Position numbers and translations under genes: made by a program
Shown: positions 10,049 through 18,187 of the stretch, piece after piece
How the letters are laid out: every line of letters begins with the position of its first letter
How positions within the stretch are numbered: the first letter of the stretch is position 1
Notes under the pieces: model-generated
The model's database searches: none
Seen by the model: the letters and a program-made list of their open reading frames with translations, nothing else
Told to the model about the DNA's origin: nothing
Assembly: GCA_013122435.1 (NCBI GenBank)
Contig: WYDT01000016.1
Location: 62,001-126,000, forward strand
Source: Chloroflexi bacterium AL-N1
Lineage (GTDB): Bacteria; Chloroflexota; Chloroflexia; Chloroflexales; Roseiflexaceae
DNA length: 64,000 nucleotides
Direction: 5' to 3'

Positions 10049-11079
10049 CTATCCACCGCTGTTGTAATGTGCCGCATGATGAGCGGATGCCAGATAACTT
10101 CTTCCAGCACCATACGTTGTGCTTCGTAGAGATGTTGTGAAACGTTCTTTGTCCAGCGCGAGTGCTATGGCTTGGCACACACGCAGGTCTTGCCACAGAG
10201 GAGATTGGAAATTGAAGCCAAGGTACGTTATCCCTCCAACGGACTCGTGCAGACGGAAACTGGGGTTATGTGCTGTTTCATCAACGTGTTCAGGACTCAG
10301 GCTGAGCACGCGTGCCTGATAGTTGGTGAGGAGACTCAAGCGCTGATCGCGGTCCGCCTCTAAGAGAAAGTGTAGCTGTGGAATGTGTGCAGCATGTTGG
10401 TTGGTAAATAATGCGGTGGTGTGTGGTAATTCTTGACACGCGCAAGTGTGAGTGATCGATTTGGCTGATATTGCTCGGGGACGAATTGATAGGTTCCTGT
10501 GCAGGCGACAAACCCTGGTGCTGTGCTTGTCTGGGTGAGGGAAGAAACGATGGCAGCATAGGAGTTGGTCAACACCAACCGCACAAATTCGTAGTCTGGT
10601 GATGGTAAATGGAAGGTCACTGTTTGTTGATCAGTGTGAGCATTAATACGTACACTGCGGAGATCGTTCAGTAGCGGCGAAACGCCCTGACGTTGCAACC
10701 ACTCAAAACTCGACTTAACTGCCTGTGCATTGAGCAGTGCTCCATCGTGGAAGCGAATGTCTGGTCGCAGACGAATGGTAACACTCTGACCATCACTAGC
10801 ATACTCGATAGGGTCTTCTGCCAATAACCCGCGCAACTCACCAGTAAAGTCTTCGTAGAACAATGGTTCACATGCATGGCGAAAGATCGATTGAGCAGTG
10901 GGATGTGAGGTATTGTGCGGATCGTACATCTGCGGGTCGCTACCCCAGATGATCGCTAAAGGACGACTTCCGAAGTCATCACTGCGACCGATGAACCAAC
11001 CACTCGCCGTCGTTATACACACGGTAACAGCCAGCACAATGCTCATGTTGTGTACGTGATAGGGTAGCTTAAACCTCAT
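10049..11079 (-). pseudogene. Truncated, frameshifted peptide-type ABC binding protein (SBP_bac_5)
   Basis: The start at 11079 gives a transmembrane or signal segment (MSIVLAVTVCITTASGWFIG) and the N-terminal half of a family 5 solute-binding protein, with DPHNTSHPTAQSIF, GELRGLLAEDPIEY and IRLRPDIRFHDG. A frameshift at about 10388 ends that frame at 10360; the neighbouring frame carries on (IPQLHFLLEADRDQRLSLL, then DLRVCQAIALALDKERF) to 10049. At about 340 residues the protein stops well short of the family's usual 500 or more. The start overlaps by ATGA with the remnant of a DNA-binding domain upstream, so the original product was probably a regulator plus sensor of the SgrR kind or two coupled genes. 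Confidence 0.75.
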
Positions 11080-11213
11080 GGTATGGTTACCTCTTGCTCA
11101 GGATAAAGCGCGTAACCTGTTCCGTGGGTTGTAATGATAAAACGTGGGTTACCTGGGTCAGGTTCTATGTGCTGGCGTAGCTGGTAGATAAGGCGGCGAA
11201 GATGATCACGTTG
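11076..11213 (-). pseudogene. C-terminal remnant of an OmpR/PhoB-type winged helix
   Basis: Reading the minus strand from 11213 gives about 45 codons, RDHLRRLIYQLRQHIEPDP then GNPRFIITTHGTGYALYP, ending in TGA at 11076-11078. This is the recognition helix and beta hairpin of a Trans_reg_C winged-helix domain; compare LRQKLEPDPNNPIYILTEHG in the intact response regulator at 21795. A TAA at 11214-11216 closes the frame upstream, and no receiver domain is present. The TGA overlaps the ATG of the binding-protein remnant. Confidence 0.7.
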
Positions 11214-11310
11214 TTACAAGAGGAAATACAACCAGCACCCCGACTACTCCGATCGCAACACTCACCCATTGAAGAATTAACATCCCGGCCTTTTTTACAC
11301 ACATCTGCAT
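11206..11310 (-). CDS. Possible 34-residue membrane peptide
   Basis: A short frame starting at ATG 11310 (a second ATG lies at 11304) encodes a peptide dominated by one hydrophobic helix (MLILQWVSVAIGVVGVLVVF). It overlaps the winged-helix remnant by a few bases in another frame. It could be the N-terminus of a gene whose remainder was deleted when the winged-helix fragment was joined to it. I saw no clear ribosome site. Confidence 0.25.
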   Translation of the reverse strand: MQMCVKKAGMLILQWVSVAIGVVGVLVVFPLVTT

Positions 11311-11458
11311 AACCTGATATGCTACTTTGTGTCAATCATTACCTATAGACAATTATAATCCAACCATTCAATATTATCTGAATTACACAAAGCTTTAACA
11401 ATAGCAATGCTATACTTCCGACAAAGAGCTTTCACCTGAACATATAGAGGGAATAGGT

Positions 11459-11991
11459 ATGCAGCAAGAAGTCACTACCAGAAATGGACACGTACCCTTT
11501 CCCAAGAATTACAGCAGAATAATGTTGCAGACGTAGTAACAACAGGTACATTTAATCAACACGTAGACCCTGAGAATTTTGTTGTGTTAGCTGAGGATTA
11601 TGAGATCAATATAGATGCTGTCCGAGTAGAATACACAGGAGTAAATGCACAGGGTGAATTAGAGCTATGGCCCGGTTTCATCCGTAATCTACCAAGCACG
11701 AATTTTGCAACGCTTGATAAAGCAGCACAGGAAGCAACGGCTCCAAATGGTGTCTCTCTGGATTTATCTCAATCCCATGGAGTCACAGCAGTCTATGCAA
11801 CAATACCTACTGAAAAAGTTGAATGACTTAATCAGGATGATAGAGTGTTTCTAGCCGATCCGATTTCAGGTTATATTAACCTTATTTCACGTCAGAATAT
11901 AGACGTGCAGGTTGCGCTAGATGAAGTTGCAGACCATCAAGTGCAAGAATCTTCTCAAGAGAATGCACAATCCAGCAATGAATTCACTTAA
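11459..11991 (+). pseudogene. Broken gene of unknown family, about 175 codons
   Basis: A good ribosome site (GAGGGA) precedes ATG 11459, but that frame stops after 25 codons at 11534-11536. A neighbouring frame that begins next to it reads smoothly (SHYQKWTRTLSQELQQNNV, DPENFVVLAEDYEINIDAV, GELELWPGFIRN) to a TGA at 11824-11826. The same frame then continues (LNQDDRVFLADPISGYINL) to a TAA at 11989-11991. One frameshift near the start and one in-frame stop therefore break it. No signal peptide or known motif was seen. Confidence 0.55.
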
Positions 11992-12214
11992 GCAATACCG
12001 GATACTGGACTGAGTGTGGAAATGACTATGCGTGATTTATGGCCCTTCATTAATCTCTAGATAGCACTTAGCATGAGAACTATAGCTATAAAATTATAGT
12101 TCTCTATGTTTCTTTATTCAGGTAGTCATGATTTATTATGTTATATACACTGTATGGGCTTGTATTGCTTGATTTGTCTGACCAAACAGCGTTATTAACT
12201 AGGGCAGAGAGTAA

Positions 12215-12712
12215 ATGTTAGAAGCTCTAAGAGGTTTTTTCATACAACGGTGGTCTGATGGATTTATCTGGATTGCAGTTGTATTCATTATAGGTGGTAG
12301 TTATGCGCTACTGTTCTGGTGATGGCCACCAACTGATTATGAAATGCAGCAACATTTCGACACATGGGAATATGCAACTGAAACCGAAGATTGGGAAACA
12401 GTTTGGGGGATGCTCAGCCCAGCCAGGCCATATGGACGACCGGAAGAGGGCCCCCATCCGCCATTGCCGGATCTGGCGACGTTTGCGCGTGAGCGACAGC
12501 GCTATGGGGAAGGACTCCAACGTGAGGTAGAGCGGACGATGTTTGAGGGTTTAGGCGATAATGACGATCACTATACTTATGCTGTTGGCGTAACCATCAC
12601 GTATCGCGACCCAGAGTCTCAGGGAATAGTTAAGACACAAGGCTTGGTATTTTAGCTTACGCAGCGTCAGGGCCGTGTAACGACTTGGGAGTATAGCACG
12701 CATGAGTGGTAG
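12215..12712 (+). pseudogene. Broken single-helix membrane protein, 165 codons
   Basis: The frame from ATG 12215 encodes a membrane helix (WIAVVFIIGGSYALLFW) and then meets TGA at 12320-12322. The same frame goes on through WPPTDYEMQQHFDTWEYA, RPYGRPEEGPHPPLPDL and YAVGVTITYRDPESQG to a TAG at 12653-12655, and again past that (LTQRQGRVTTWEYSTHEW) to a TAG at 12710-12712. Two in-frame stops interrupt an otherwise smooth reading. An internal start near 12344 could still express the soluble part. The exported region recalls small NTF2-like proteins, as does the next gene. Confidence 0.6.
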
Positions 12713-12754
12713 AAATATCTAAAAGATTGAGCTATTGCAAAAGGTTCAGGAGCA

Positions 12755-13324
12755 ATGCGTATGGCCAGAAAAGTGAGCATAATTGTCAGCAGATCCCTTA
12801 CTGCATTTGTGCTGTTTGGTGCTATGTTCTTCCTCCAGGGGTGGAGTAGGTGCAATATCAGACGCTACAATGCCGAGGCGCTCCTCTTTGTCACGGTTTG
12901 CTCACGAGCCGCCCATGTGGCCGAAAACTATTATGAGGCTGTCGCAGCAGGGGAGTTTTCGCGTGCGTTTGATTATATTGGTTACTACACCCGTTCTTCC
13001 AACCCAAAGCCCGCTATCTCCTATGAAGTAGTCGAGGAACGCTGGGTGCAACGTATGCAAGCACTGCAAGCACAGGGAAGCTATGTTGTTGCCGTTGAGA
13101 ATATCGAAGTCTATACGGATGATGGGTATCCTATGGGCAGCACACGTTTGTTCATTCATCACAACGGAGTTGAGCACCCCATCGAACAGGTGTTCCATTT
13201 CAATCGAATGGAACACCTGTTCGATGGGGTATGGAAGATTGCATTGGTTCGTTCCAGCGATCAGCGTTTCGCAAGGCTCGATCTGGCTTTGGGTGGTGCA
13301 GAACTAATTCGTGAGGGTGAGTAG
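12755..13324 (+). CDS. Exported NTF2-like hypothetical protein
   Basis: A 189-residue protein with an N-terminal hydrophobic segment (SLTAFVLFGAMFFLQGW), consistent with a signal anchor, then a soluble domain. The soluble part begins HVAENYYEAVAAGEFSRAF and ends in a GVWKI strand, the usual layout of NTF2-like/DUF4878 exported proteins. A perfect 24-bp inverted repeat (13176-13230) lies in the coding sequence just before GVWKI and encodes HPIEQVFHF followed by MEHLFDG; this may be an aberrant insertion. The gene lies 42 bp after a broken membrane-protein gene and 50 bp before another, so it is probably part of a small decaying operon. Confidence 0.55.
   Translation: MRMARKVSIIVSRSLTAFVLFGAMFFLQGWSRCNIRRYNAEALLFVTVCSRAAHVAENYYEAVAAGEFSRAFDYIGYYTRSSNPKPAISYEVVEERWVQRMQALQAQGSYVVAVENIEVYTDDGYPMGSTRLFIHHNGVEHPIEQVFHFNRMEHLFDGVWKIALVRSSDQRFARLDLALGGAELIREGE
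13176..13230. repeat. Perfect 24-bp inverted repeat inside a coding sequence
   Basis: Bases 13176-13199 are the exact reverse complement of 13207-13230, with a 7-base loop. The arms begin ACCCCATCGAACAGG on the plus strand. The RNA would fold into a 24-bp hairpin within the open reading frame of the NTF2-like gene. There is no U-run. Confidence 0.95.
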
Positions 13325-13374
13325 CAACTCTGGCTCTTCCCAGCACTAATCGTAGTATCACCGAGAGGTAGCGT

Positions 13375-13617
13375 ATGTACAGTCTTTCTATCGACAATGT
13401 AAATGTGCACGAATGGGCGATACTCTTTTTTCCTATTTTGATAATCGGGATGCTTGTATGGGCTGGTAGGCTACAGCCTGTCCATGGAAAACGCTTCAGT
13501 CCCTCATCATGTCCACTCCCTTACGCTTAGGTGCAACCATTGCCGGTCTGATTTAAACCACACCGTGGGTGGGTTGGTATTATCGTCGTAAACTGGAACC
13601 AAGCATTGCGCTACACA
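13375..13617 (+). pseudogene. Remnant of a small membrane protein
   Basis: GAGAGG precedes ATG 13375, which starts a 51-codon frame with a transmembrane helix (WAILFFPILIIGMLVWAG) and ends in TAG 13528-13530. A second frame starting inside it reads STPLRLGATIAGLI, meets TAA 13554-13556, then goes on as TTPWVGWYYRRKLEP into the end of the converging cbiX gene. The continuation suggests one longer gene with a frameshift and an in-frame stop. The 51-codon peptide could still be made. Confidence 0.45.
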
Positions 13618-14372
13618 ATATGTTCGATAGCTGCCTCAGCACGGTCGGCAATAACCGTGAGTAATGAGCGATCATAACCTAAGTGTTCCGCCATGATAAT
13701 TGTTACACGTGGATGCTGTGTGTGTGCTTGATTGATAATTAAGGGTAGATCTTCCGCGACGTGCCCACCAACGTGCAGAAAATACGGAACTGCGATGATA
13801 TGCTCAAAGCCCTGCCCAACCAATGTGTCGATAGCTGTGTCGATACGTGGCTCGTTCAAGCCCAGATAGCAGACGGTGATATTGGCAAAATGTGAAGTGT
13901 TTTTCAGATGATCAGCAATGGCATAAATAGGGTCGTTGGCACGTACATCGGGGCTGCCATGAGCCATGAGTAGGAGGGCAGTCTTTGTGGCATCGTGATA
14001 GTGGTTCGTGTGGGCCAGTGCTCGTTTTAGTACAAGCTGTGCTAAAGAAGGATGATCACCAAATGGCTCGGCAAGATGGAGTGTGGTATTCAGATGAGCA
14101 ATTTGCCCTGTGGTGATTAGTCGAGGGACATCCTCACGGACAAATTTGCCAGGGATCAGGAAATAGGGCTGTACCACAACTTCCGTGGCGCCTGCTGTCA
14201 CGCAACGTTCGAGTACATCGGCAAAGGTTGGCTGGCTGTAGTTGAGAAACCCCGCGCGTACTATGGGGGCCACACCGGCTTCTTGAGCGCGGGCTGCCAG
14301 GCGAATCATAGCCGCTCCTGAGGCAGACTGCAAACTTCCGTGACCAACCAGCAAAACAGCTCGCATGCACAA
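13611..14372 (-). CDS. cbiX: Sirohydrochlorin chelatase (CbiX/SirB type)
   Basis: Inserts a metal (ferrous iron in siroheme synthesis, cobalt in the cobalamin pathway) into sirohydrochlorin. The 253-residue protein holds two CbiX domains in tandem. The first begins LLVGHGSLQSASGAAMI with catalytic His11, and the second LLMAHGSPDVRAND with its own His. Metal- and substrate-side motifs such as VVVQPYFLIPGKFVREDVP and IIAVPYFLHVGGHVAEDLP are complete in both. It lies 87 bp downstream of the uroporphyrinogen methyltransferase on the same strand and near the sulfite reductase that needs siroheme, which favours ferrochelatase activity. A diverged paralogue without the His residues is at 42046. Confidence 0.85.
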   Translation of the reverse strand: MCMRAVLLVGHGSLQSASGAAMIRLAARAQEAGVAPIVRAGFLNYSQPTFADVLERCVTAGATEVVVQPYFLIPGKFVREDVPRLITTGQIAHLNTTLHLAEPFGDHPSLAQLVLKRALAHTNHYHDATKTALLLMAHGSPDVRANDPIYAIADHLKNTSHFANITVCYLGLNEPRIDTAIDTLVGQGFEHIIAVPYFLHVGGHVAEDLPLIINQAHTQHPRVTIIMAEHLGYDRSLLTVIADRAEAAIEHIV

Positions 14373-14459
14373 CTCCTGATAGTAAGAACTGATCGTTGAT
14401 ATTTGACTCCTGATCTCGAACCTTTAACCCTTACACCCTCGGTCTCTCGCCCTTCACCC

Positions 14460-15245
14460 TCAATCTATGTGCTCAGCTAACTGTAACACATCAAACCAAC
14501 GGAGCTGTTCGCGCAAACGCACGACCTCACCAATAACCAACGTTGCTGGGGTGGTTAACCCTGCCTGCACCACCTCATCGGCAATGTTTACCAGCGTTCC
14601 TGTCACGACCTCCTGCTCTAAGGTTGTCCCCCAATGTATGACGGCAGCAGGTGTTTGTTTTGCGCGTCCATGTGCGATCAGTTGTCCAGCAATGTGTGAT
14701 AAATGACTAACGCCCATCAGAAAAACGAGTGTGTCAATGCCCTGTGCAAGTGCATGCCAGTTCATGTGTGGGTGTGGCTTATGTGGGTCTTCATGTCCGG
14801 TGATAATGGCAACTGAAGAGGCTGCAGTACGATGGGTTACCGGAATACCGGCATAAGCTGGTACGCCAATGGCTGATGACACACCAGGCACAACCTCCCA
14901 CGTAATCCCTGCTTTGGTCAGTGCCTCGGCTTCCTCACCACCACGGCCAAAAACGAAGGGATCGCCTCCTTTCAACCGCACTACCTGGTAGCCTTGTAAG
15001 GCACGATCTACGAGTAAGGCATTGATCGATGCTTGTGATTGACGTGGTTGTCCGGCCCGTTTACCAACATAGATTAACTCGGCATCTGCACGACATGTGT
15101 GTAACAGATCTTGATTGATTAATGCATCGTAGATTACGACATCAGCGGTTTGGAGTCGACGTAATCCTTTGACAGTAATGAGATCGGGATCGCCTGGCCC
15201 GGCACCGATAAGCGAGACAAGACCTGATATCACAGTGAACCTCAT
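14460..15245 (-). CDS. cobA: Uroporphyrinogen-III C-methyltransferase
   Basis: Transfers two methyl groups from S-adenosylmethionine to uroporphyrinogen III, giving precorrin-2, the branch point to siroheme and cobalamin. The SUMT fold is clear: VSLIGAGPGDPDLITVKG near the N-terminus, VVIYDALI, the RLKGGDPFVFGRGGEE loop, VVPGVSSAIGVPAYAGIPVTHR, and TPAAVIHWGTTLEQ later. About 260 residues, normal for the single-domain enzyme, with no CysG N-terminal dehydrogenase fused; I saw no separate precorrin-2 dehydrogenase in the window. ATG at 15245 is given as start, but GTG at 15233, with GAGG eight bases upstream, gives a more typical N-terminus. Confidence 0.93.
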   Translation of the reverse strand: MRFTVISGLVSLIGAGPGDPDLITVKGLRRLQTADVVIYDALINQDLLHTCRADAELIYVGKRAGQPRQSQASINALLVDRALQGYQVVRLKGGDPFVFGRGGEEAEALTKAGITWEVVPGVSSAIGVPAYAGIPVTHRTAASSVAIITGHEDPHKPHPHMNWHALAQGIDTLVFLMGVSHLSHIAGQLIAHGRAKQTPAAVIHWGTTLEQEVVTGTLVNIADEVVQAGLTTPATLVIGEVVRLREQLRWFDVLQLAEHID

Positions 15246-15374
15246 TCGTGAATGTATGTTGGGTGTTGCATGATACAATAGGGTCGCTACAGAGTTGTTG
15301 CAGTGCTTTGGTTGTAGTCGCCGTTGACCTTTTCCATCAATTTTGTTCTGTGTTTCAAGTTAATTATAAGTTAG

Positions 15375-15403
15375 TTGACAAAATAGATCAAGTATATTAA
15401 GAT
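15375..15403 (+). promoter_or_regulatory. Probable sigma-70 promoter for cysH
   Basis: TTGACA at 15375-15380 and TAAGAT at 15398-15403 with a 17-bp spacer, pointing toward cysH. The implied leader is about 120 nt. A ribosome site AAGGGA lies just before the cysH ATG. Confidence 0.5.
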
Positions 15404-15530
15404 TGGAATATCGATAAACTCATTTCGCTGAATGATCTGAGTGTAAGGCATTGTAGAGCCTGTTCGATGATCTTGCCCGTATATACGAAGACCCTGTATC
15501 CTGTAATGTATAGATAGGTTAAGGGACATA

Positions 15531-16244
15531 ATGGATCCATCGACAGTTATTTTTCATTGGAACGAAGAAGAATTACAGCATCTGAACGATACATTTGTTG
15601 GGCAATCACCCGAGTATATACTTCATTGGGCTACGGAACAGTTTGATCAGGATGTGGTGTTAACGTGTAGTTTTGGTGGACCATCTGGCATGGTGTTACT
15701 CGATATGTTGTCTCGTCTGGGTCGAGGGACGCCAGTCGTTTTTCTTGACACCGATTTGCTTTTTCCAGAGACATATGCTCTTGCCGAGGCTGCTGCTCGG
15801 CGATATGGTATTACGATTGAGCGTCGCCATCCGGCATTGTCATTGGATGAGCAGTCCCAGCAATTTGGGGTGCAGTTGTATGAGCACGACCCTGACCGTT
15901 GTTGTGGGATTCGTAAGGTAAAACCGCTTGCTGAAGCATTGCGCCCTTACCACGCCTGGATCAGTGGGATTCGACGTGATCAGTCGTCGTCGCGTTCGCA
16001 GGTTTCATTGATCGAGTGGCATGCGCGCCATCAAGTGCTCAAACTCAATCCGTTGGCATTGTGGACCGAACGTGAAGTCTGGTCATATATACATAAGCAC
16101 AATGTCCCATATAATCCATTGTTAGATCAGGGGTATCCTAGCCTGGGATGTACACCCTGTACTCATCACCCACACAACCTTGACGATCCACGATCCGGTC
16201 GTTGGGTTGGTTCAGCCAAAACCGAATGTGGGATTCATGTCTAA
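15531..16244 (+). CDS. cysH: Adenylyl-sulfate (APS) reductase, [4Fe-4S] CysH type
   Basis: Reduces activated sulfate to sulfite in assimilatory sulfate reduction. A PP-loop-like start is seen at VVLTCSFGGPSGMVLLDML (about residue 42-60), followed by VVFLDTDLLFPET. Cys124-Cys125 (DRCCGIRK) and Cys207-x-x-Cys210 (LGCTPC) form the four-cysteine set that binds a [4Fe-4S] cluster; this set marks the plant/bacterial APS reductases rather than PAPS-specific enzymes. The catalytic Cys is in the C-terminal ECGIH motif (Cys233). At 237 residues the length is typical. Sulfite reductase follows 179 bp downstream, and siroheme genes lie divergently upstream. Confidence 0.92.
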   Translation: MDPSTVIFHWNEEELQHLNDTFVGQSPEYILHWATEQFDQDVVLTCSFGGPSGMVLLDMLSRLGRGTPVVFLDTDLLFPETYALAEAAARRYGITIERRHPALSLDEQSQQFGVQLYEHDPDRCCGIRKVKPLAEALRPYHAWISGIRRDQSSSRSQVSLIEWHARHQVLKLNPLALWTEREVWSYIHKHNVPYNPLLDQGYPSLGCTPCTHHPHNLDDPRSGRWVGSAKTECGIHV

Positions 16245-16423
16245 GGGTTAGGAATGAGCGGTTAGCGATCGGTGATTGGTGGCTGGTATGCTCTGGCACA
16301 AACGGTCCGTTTGGACAAGTTGATGAGCAATAACATTTGTCTCAAGGTGGTACACTATACCAGGACTACCCAAACATATATTGCTTCTGCTACATTATCT
16401 ATGGCTGAGAAGGAATTGTATCT

Positions 16424-18118
16424 ATGTCTGATAAGAATAAGGCCAACCCAACCAAGGTTGAACAGCTAAAGGTTGAGAATGATGGGCTGGGAGGTCTGTT
16501 GTTCGACGAAATTACTGATACGACATCTGATCATATTTCAGAAAGTGCGTATCAACTGCTCAAGTTCCATGGCAGCTATCAACAAGATGATCGTGATCTG
16601 CGAAAGGAACGCAAACAGCAGGGACTTGATCGTGACTGGCAGTTTATGGTCCGTACCAAAACTCCTGGCGGACGCATGACCGCTGAACAGTATGTGTTAG
16701 CCGACGAGTTGGCATCCACGTATGGCAACCAAACCCTACGTATCACCACACGTCAGGGCATTCAATTCCATGGTATTGGTAAGTCGAATCTCAAGAATCT
16801 GATACGCGCACTGAATGAACGCTGGATCACAACGTATGGTGCGTGTGGTGATGTTGCACGGAACACGATGACGTGTCCGGTTGCTGATCTCCTACCCGGT
16901 AATACATTCGATTACCAGGCCCTTGCACAAGAGATCAGCGATCAGTTTTTACCGGAGTCAACGGCGTATTACGAGTTGTGGCTCGACGGTGAAAAAATTC
17001 TCGCAGATGGGAAACATGTGCAAGTTACGCCAAAACGTGAAGAGTCGTTTTATGGCCCAACCTATCTGCCACGTAAGCATAAGATGAGCATTGGCCTTCC
17101 CCACGATAACTGCATTGATATTTTTACCCATGATCTGTCGTTGGAAGCAGTGCTGGATGATGAGGGAACGTTGCAAGGCTTTAATCTGCTGGCTGGTGGT
17201 GGTCTTGGGAGCACCCATGGAAAAAGCGAAACCTTCCCGCGCCTTGCGGATCGCATTGGCTTTTTGCCGCCGGAACAGGCCGTAAACGTGCTCAAAACAG
17301 CTACCGCCGTCTATCGTGATTATGGAGATCGCACCAACCGCCGTCATGCACGCCTCAAATATGTGCTTGATGAAAAAGGGGTTCCCTGGTTTCAGGATGA
17401 GTTGGCGCAACGCCTTGGTGAGCCTTTGGCACCTGCTGCCAGTATTCCAAAGTACGATGTCCACGATCATCTGGGCTGGCAGCAGCAGGCGGATGGTCAG
17501 TGGATGGTTGGTGTGTGGGTTGAACATGGTCGTGTCAAGGACGACGAAAAGGTGCGGGTCAAGGCTGGATTACGTGCTATTGTGGAGGAGATTCAGCCCG
17601 AGGTCCGTCTAACTGCTCATCATAATGTTATCCTTGTCAATATTCCAACGGAACTTCGCCCACGTGTTGAAGCATTACTAACGGAGTATGATCTCTCGAC
17701 AGGTAATGGCTCATTGAGCGCGCTCCGTCGTTATGCGATGGCGTGCCCCGCAATGCCCACCTGTGGCCTTGCTGTGGCCGAGAGTGAGCGCTATCTGCCC
17801 CATATGATCACCGAGTTGGAGCAGCGTGGCTATGGCGATGAGCGCATCTGGATACGGATGAGTGGGTGTCCTAATTCCTGCTCACGCCCCCCAACGGCTG
17901 AAATTGGCATTATCGGGCGTAGTCTTAATCTGTACAGTGTCTATGTTGGCGGTAGTTTTGAAGGGACACGTCTGGCACAGCTTTATCAGGATAAAGTCCG
18001 TTCTGAGGATCTGGTTGATCTGCTCGCTGGTATGTTTGATCAATGGCGAGAGGAACGCACTGAAAACGAAGCATTTGGTGATTGGGCTGCGCGTGTGCTG
18101 GTCCCTATTAACGTCTAA
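16424..18118 (+). CDS. sir: Ferredoxin-type sulfite (or nitrite) reductase, siroheme and [4Fe-4S]
   Basis: Six-electron reduction of sulfite to sulfide. A 564-residue siroheme protein with the twofold NiR/SiR ferredoxin-like domains: an early RTKTPGGRMTAEQYV and RITTRQGIQFHGI region, the siroheme-binding RHARLKY, and the cluster motif Cys441-x5-Cys447 ... Cys482-x3-Cys486 (CPAMPTC and SGCPNSC). Nitrite and sulfite reductases of this family are hard to separate by eye; the adjoining APS reductase and siroheme genes favour sulfite. A strong two-way hairpin follows the stop. Confidence 0.88.
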   Translation: MSDKNKANPTKVEQLKVENDGLGGLLFDEITDTTSDHISESAYQLLKFHGSYQQDDRDLRKERKQQGLDRDWQFMVRTKTPGGRMTAEQYVLADELASTYGNQTLRITTRQGIQFHGIGKSNLKNLIRALNERWITTYGACGDVARNTMTCPVADLLPGNTFDYQALAQEISDQFLPESTAYYELWLDGEKILADGKHVQVTPKREESFYGPTYLPRKHKMSIGLPHDNCIDIFTHDLSLEAVLDDEGTLQGFNLLAGGGLGSTHGKSETFPRLADRIGFLPPEQAVNVLKTATAVYRDYGDRTNRRHARLKYVLDEKGVPWFQDELAQRLGEPLAPAASIPKYDVHDHLGWQQQADGQWMVGVWVEHGRVKDDEKVRVKAGLRAIVEEIQPEVRLTAHHNVILVNIPTELRPRVEALLTEYDLSTGNGSLSALRRYAMACPAMPTCGLAVAESERYLPHMITELEQRGYGDERIWIRMSGCPNSCSRPPTAEIGIIGRSLNLYSVYVGGSFEGTRLAQLYQDKVRSEDLVDLLAGMFDQWREERTENEAFGDWAARVLVPINV

Positions 18119-18135
18119 CTCTTTCCACCCCGCTT

Positions 18136-18179
18136 GATAAACACCCAGGCATAAGATTACTTGTGCCTGGGTGTTTATC
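18136..18179. terminator. Bidirectional terminator hairpin between sir and the DUF418 gene
   Basis: Perfect 16-bp arms (18136-18151 and 18164-18179, core ACACCCAGGC / GCCTGGGTGT) around a 12-base loop. The arms end in AAA/TTT tracts, giving a short U stretch on either strand. It sits between converging genes that end at 18118 and 18188. Confidence 0.8.
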
Positions 18180-18187
18180 ATTGAGAA

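Noticed and set aside
14380..14459. Short CCCTTACACCCTC / CCCTTCACCCTC repeat between cbiX and cobA as a regulatory array
   Set aside because: Two imperfect copies in an 87-bp gap; too short to distinguish from simple pyrimidine-rich spacer.
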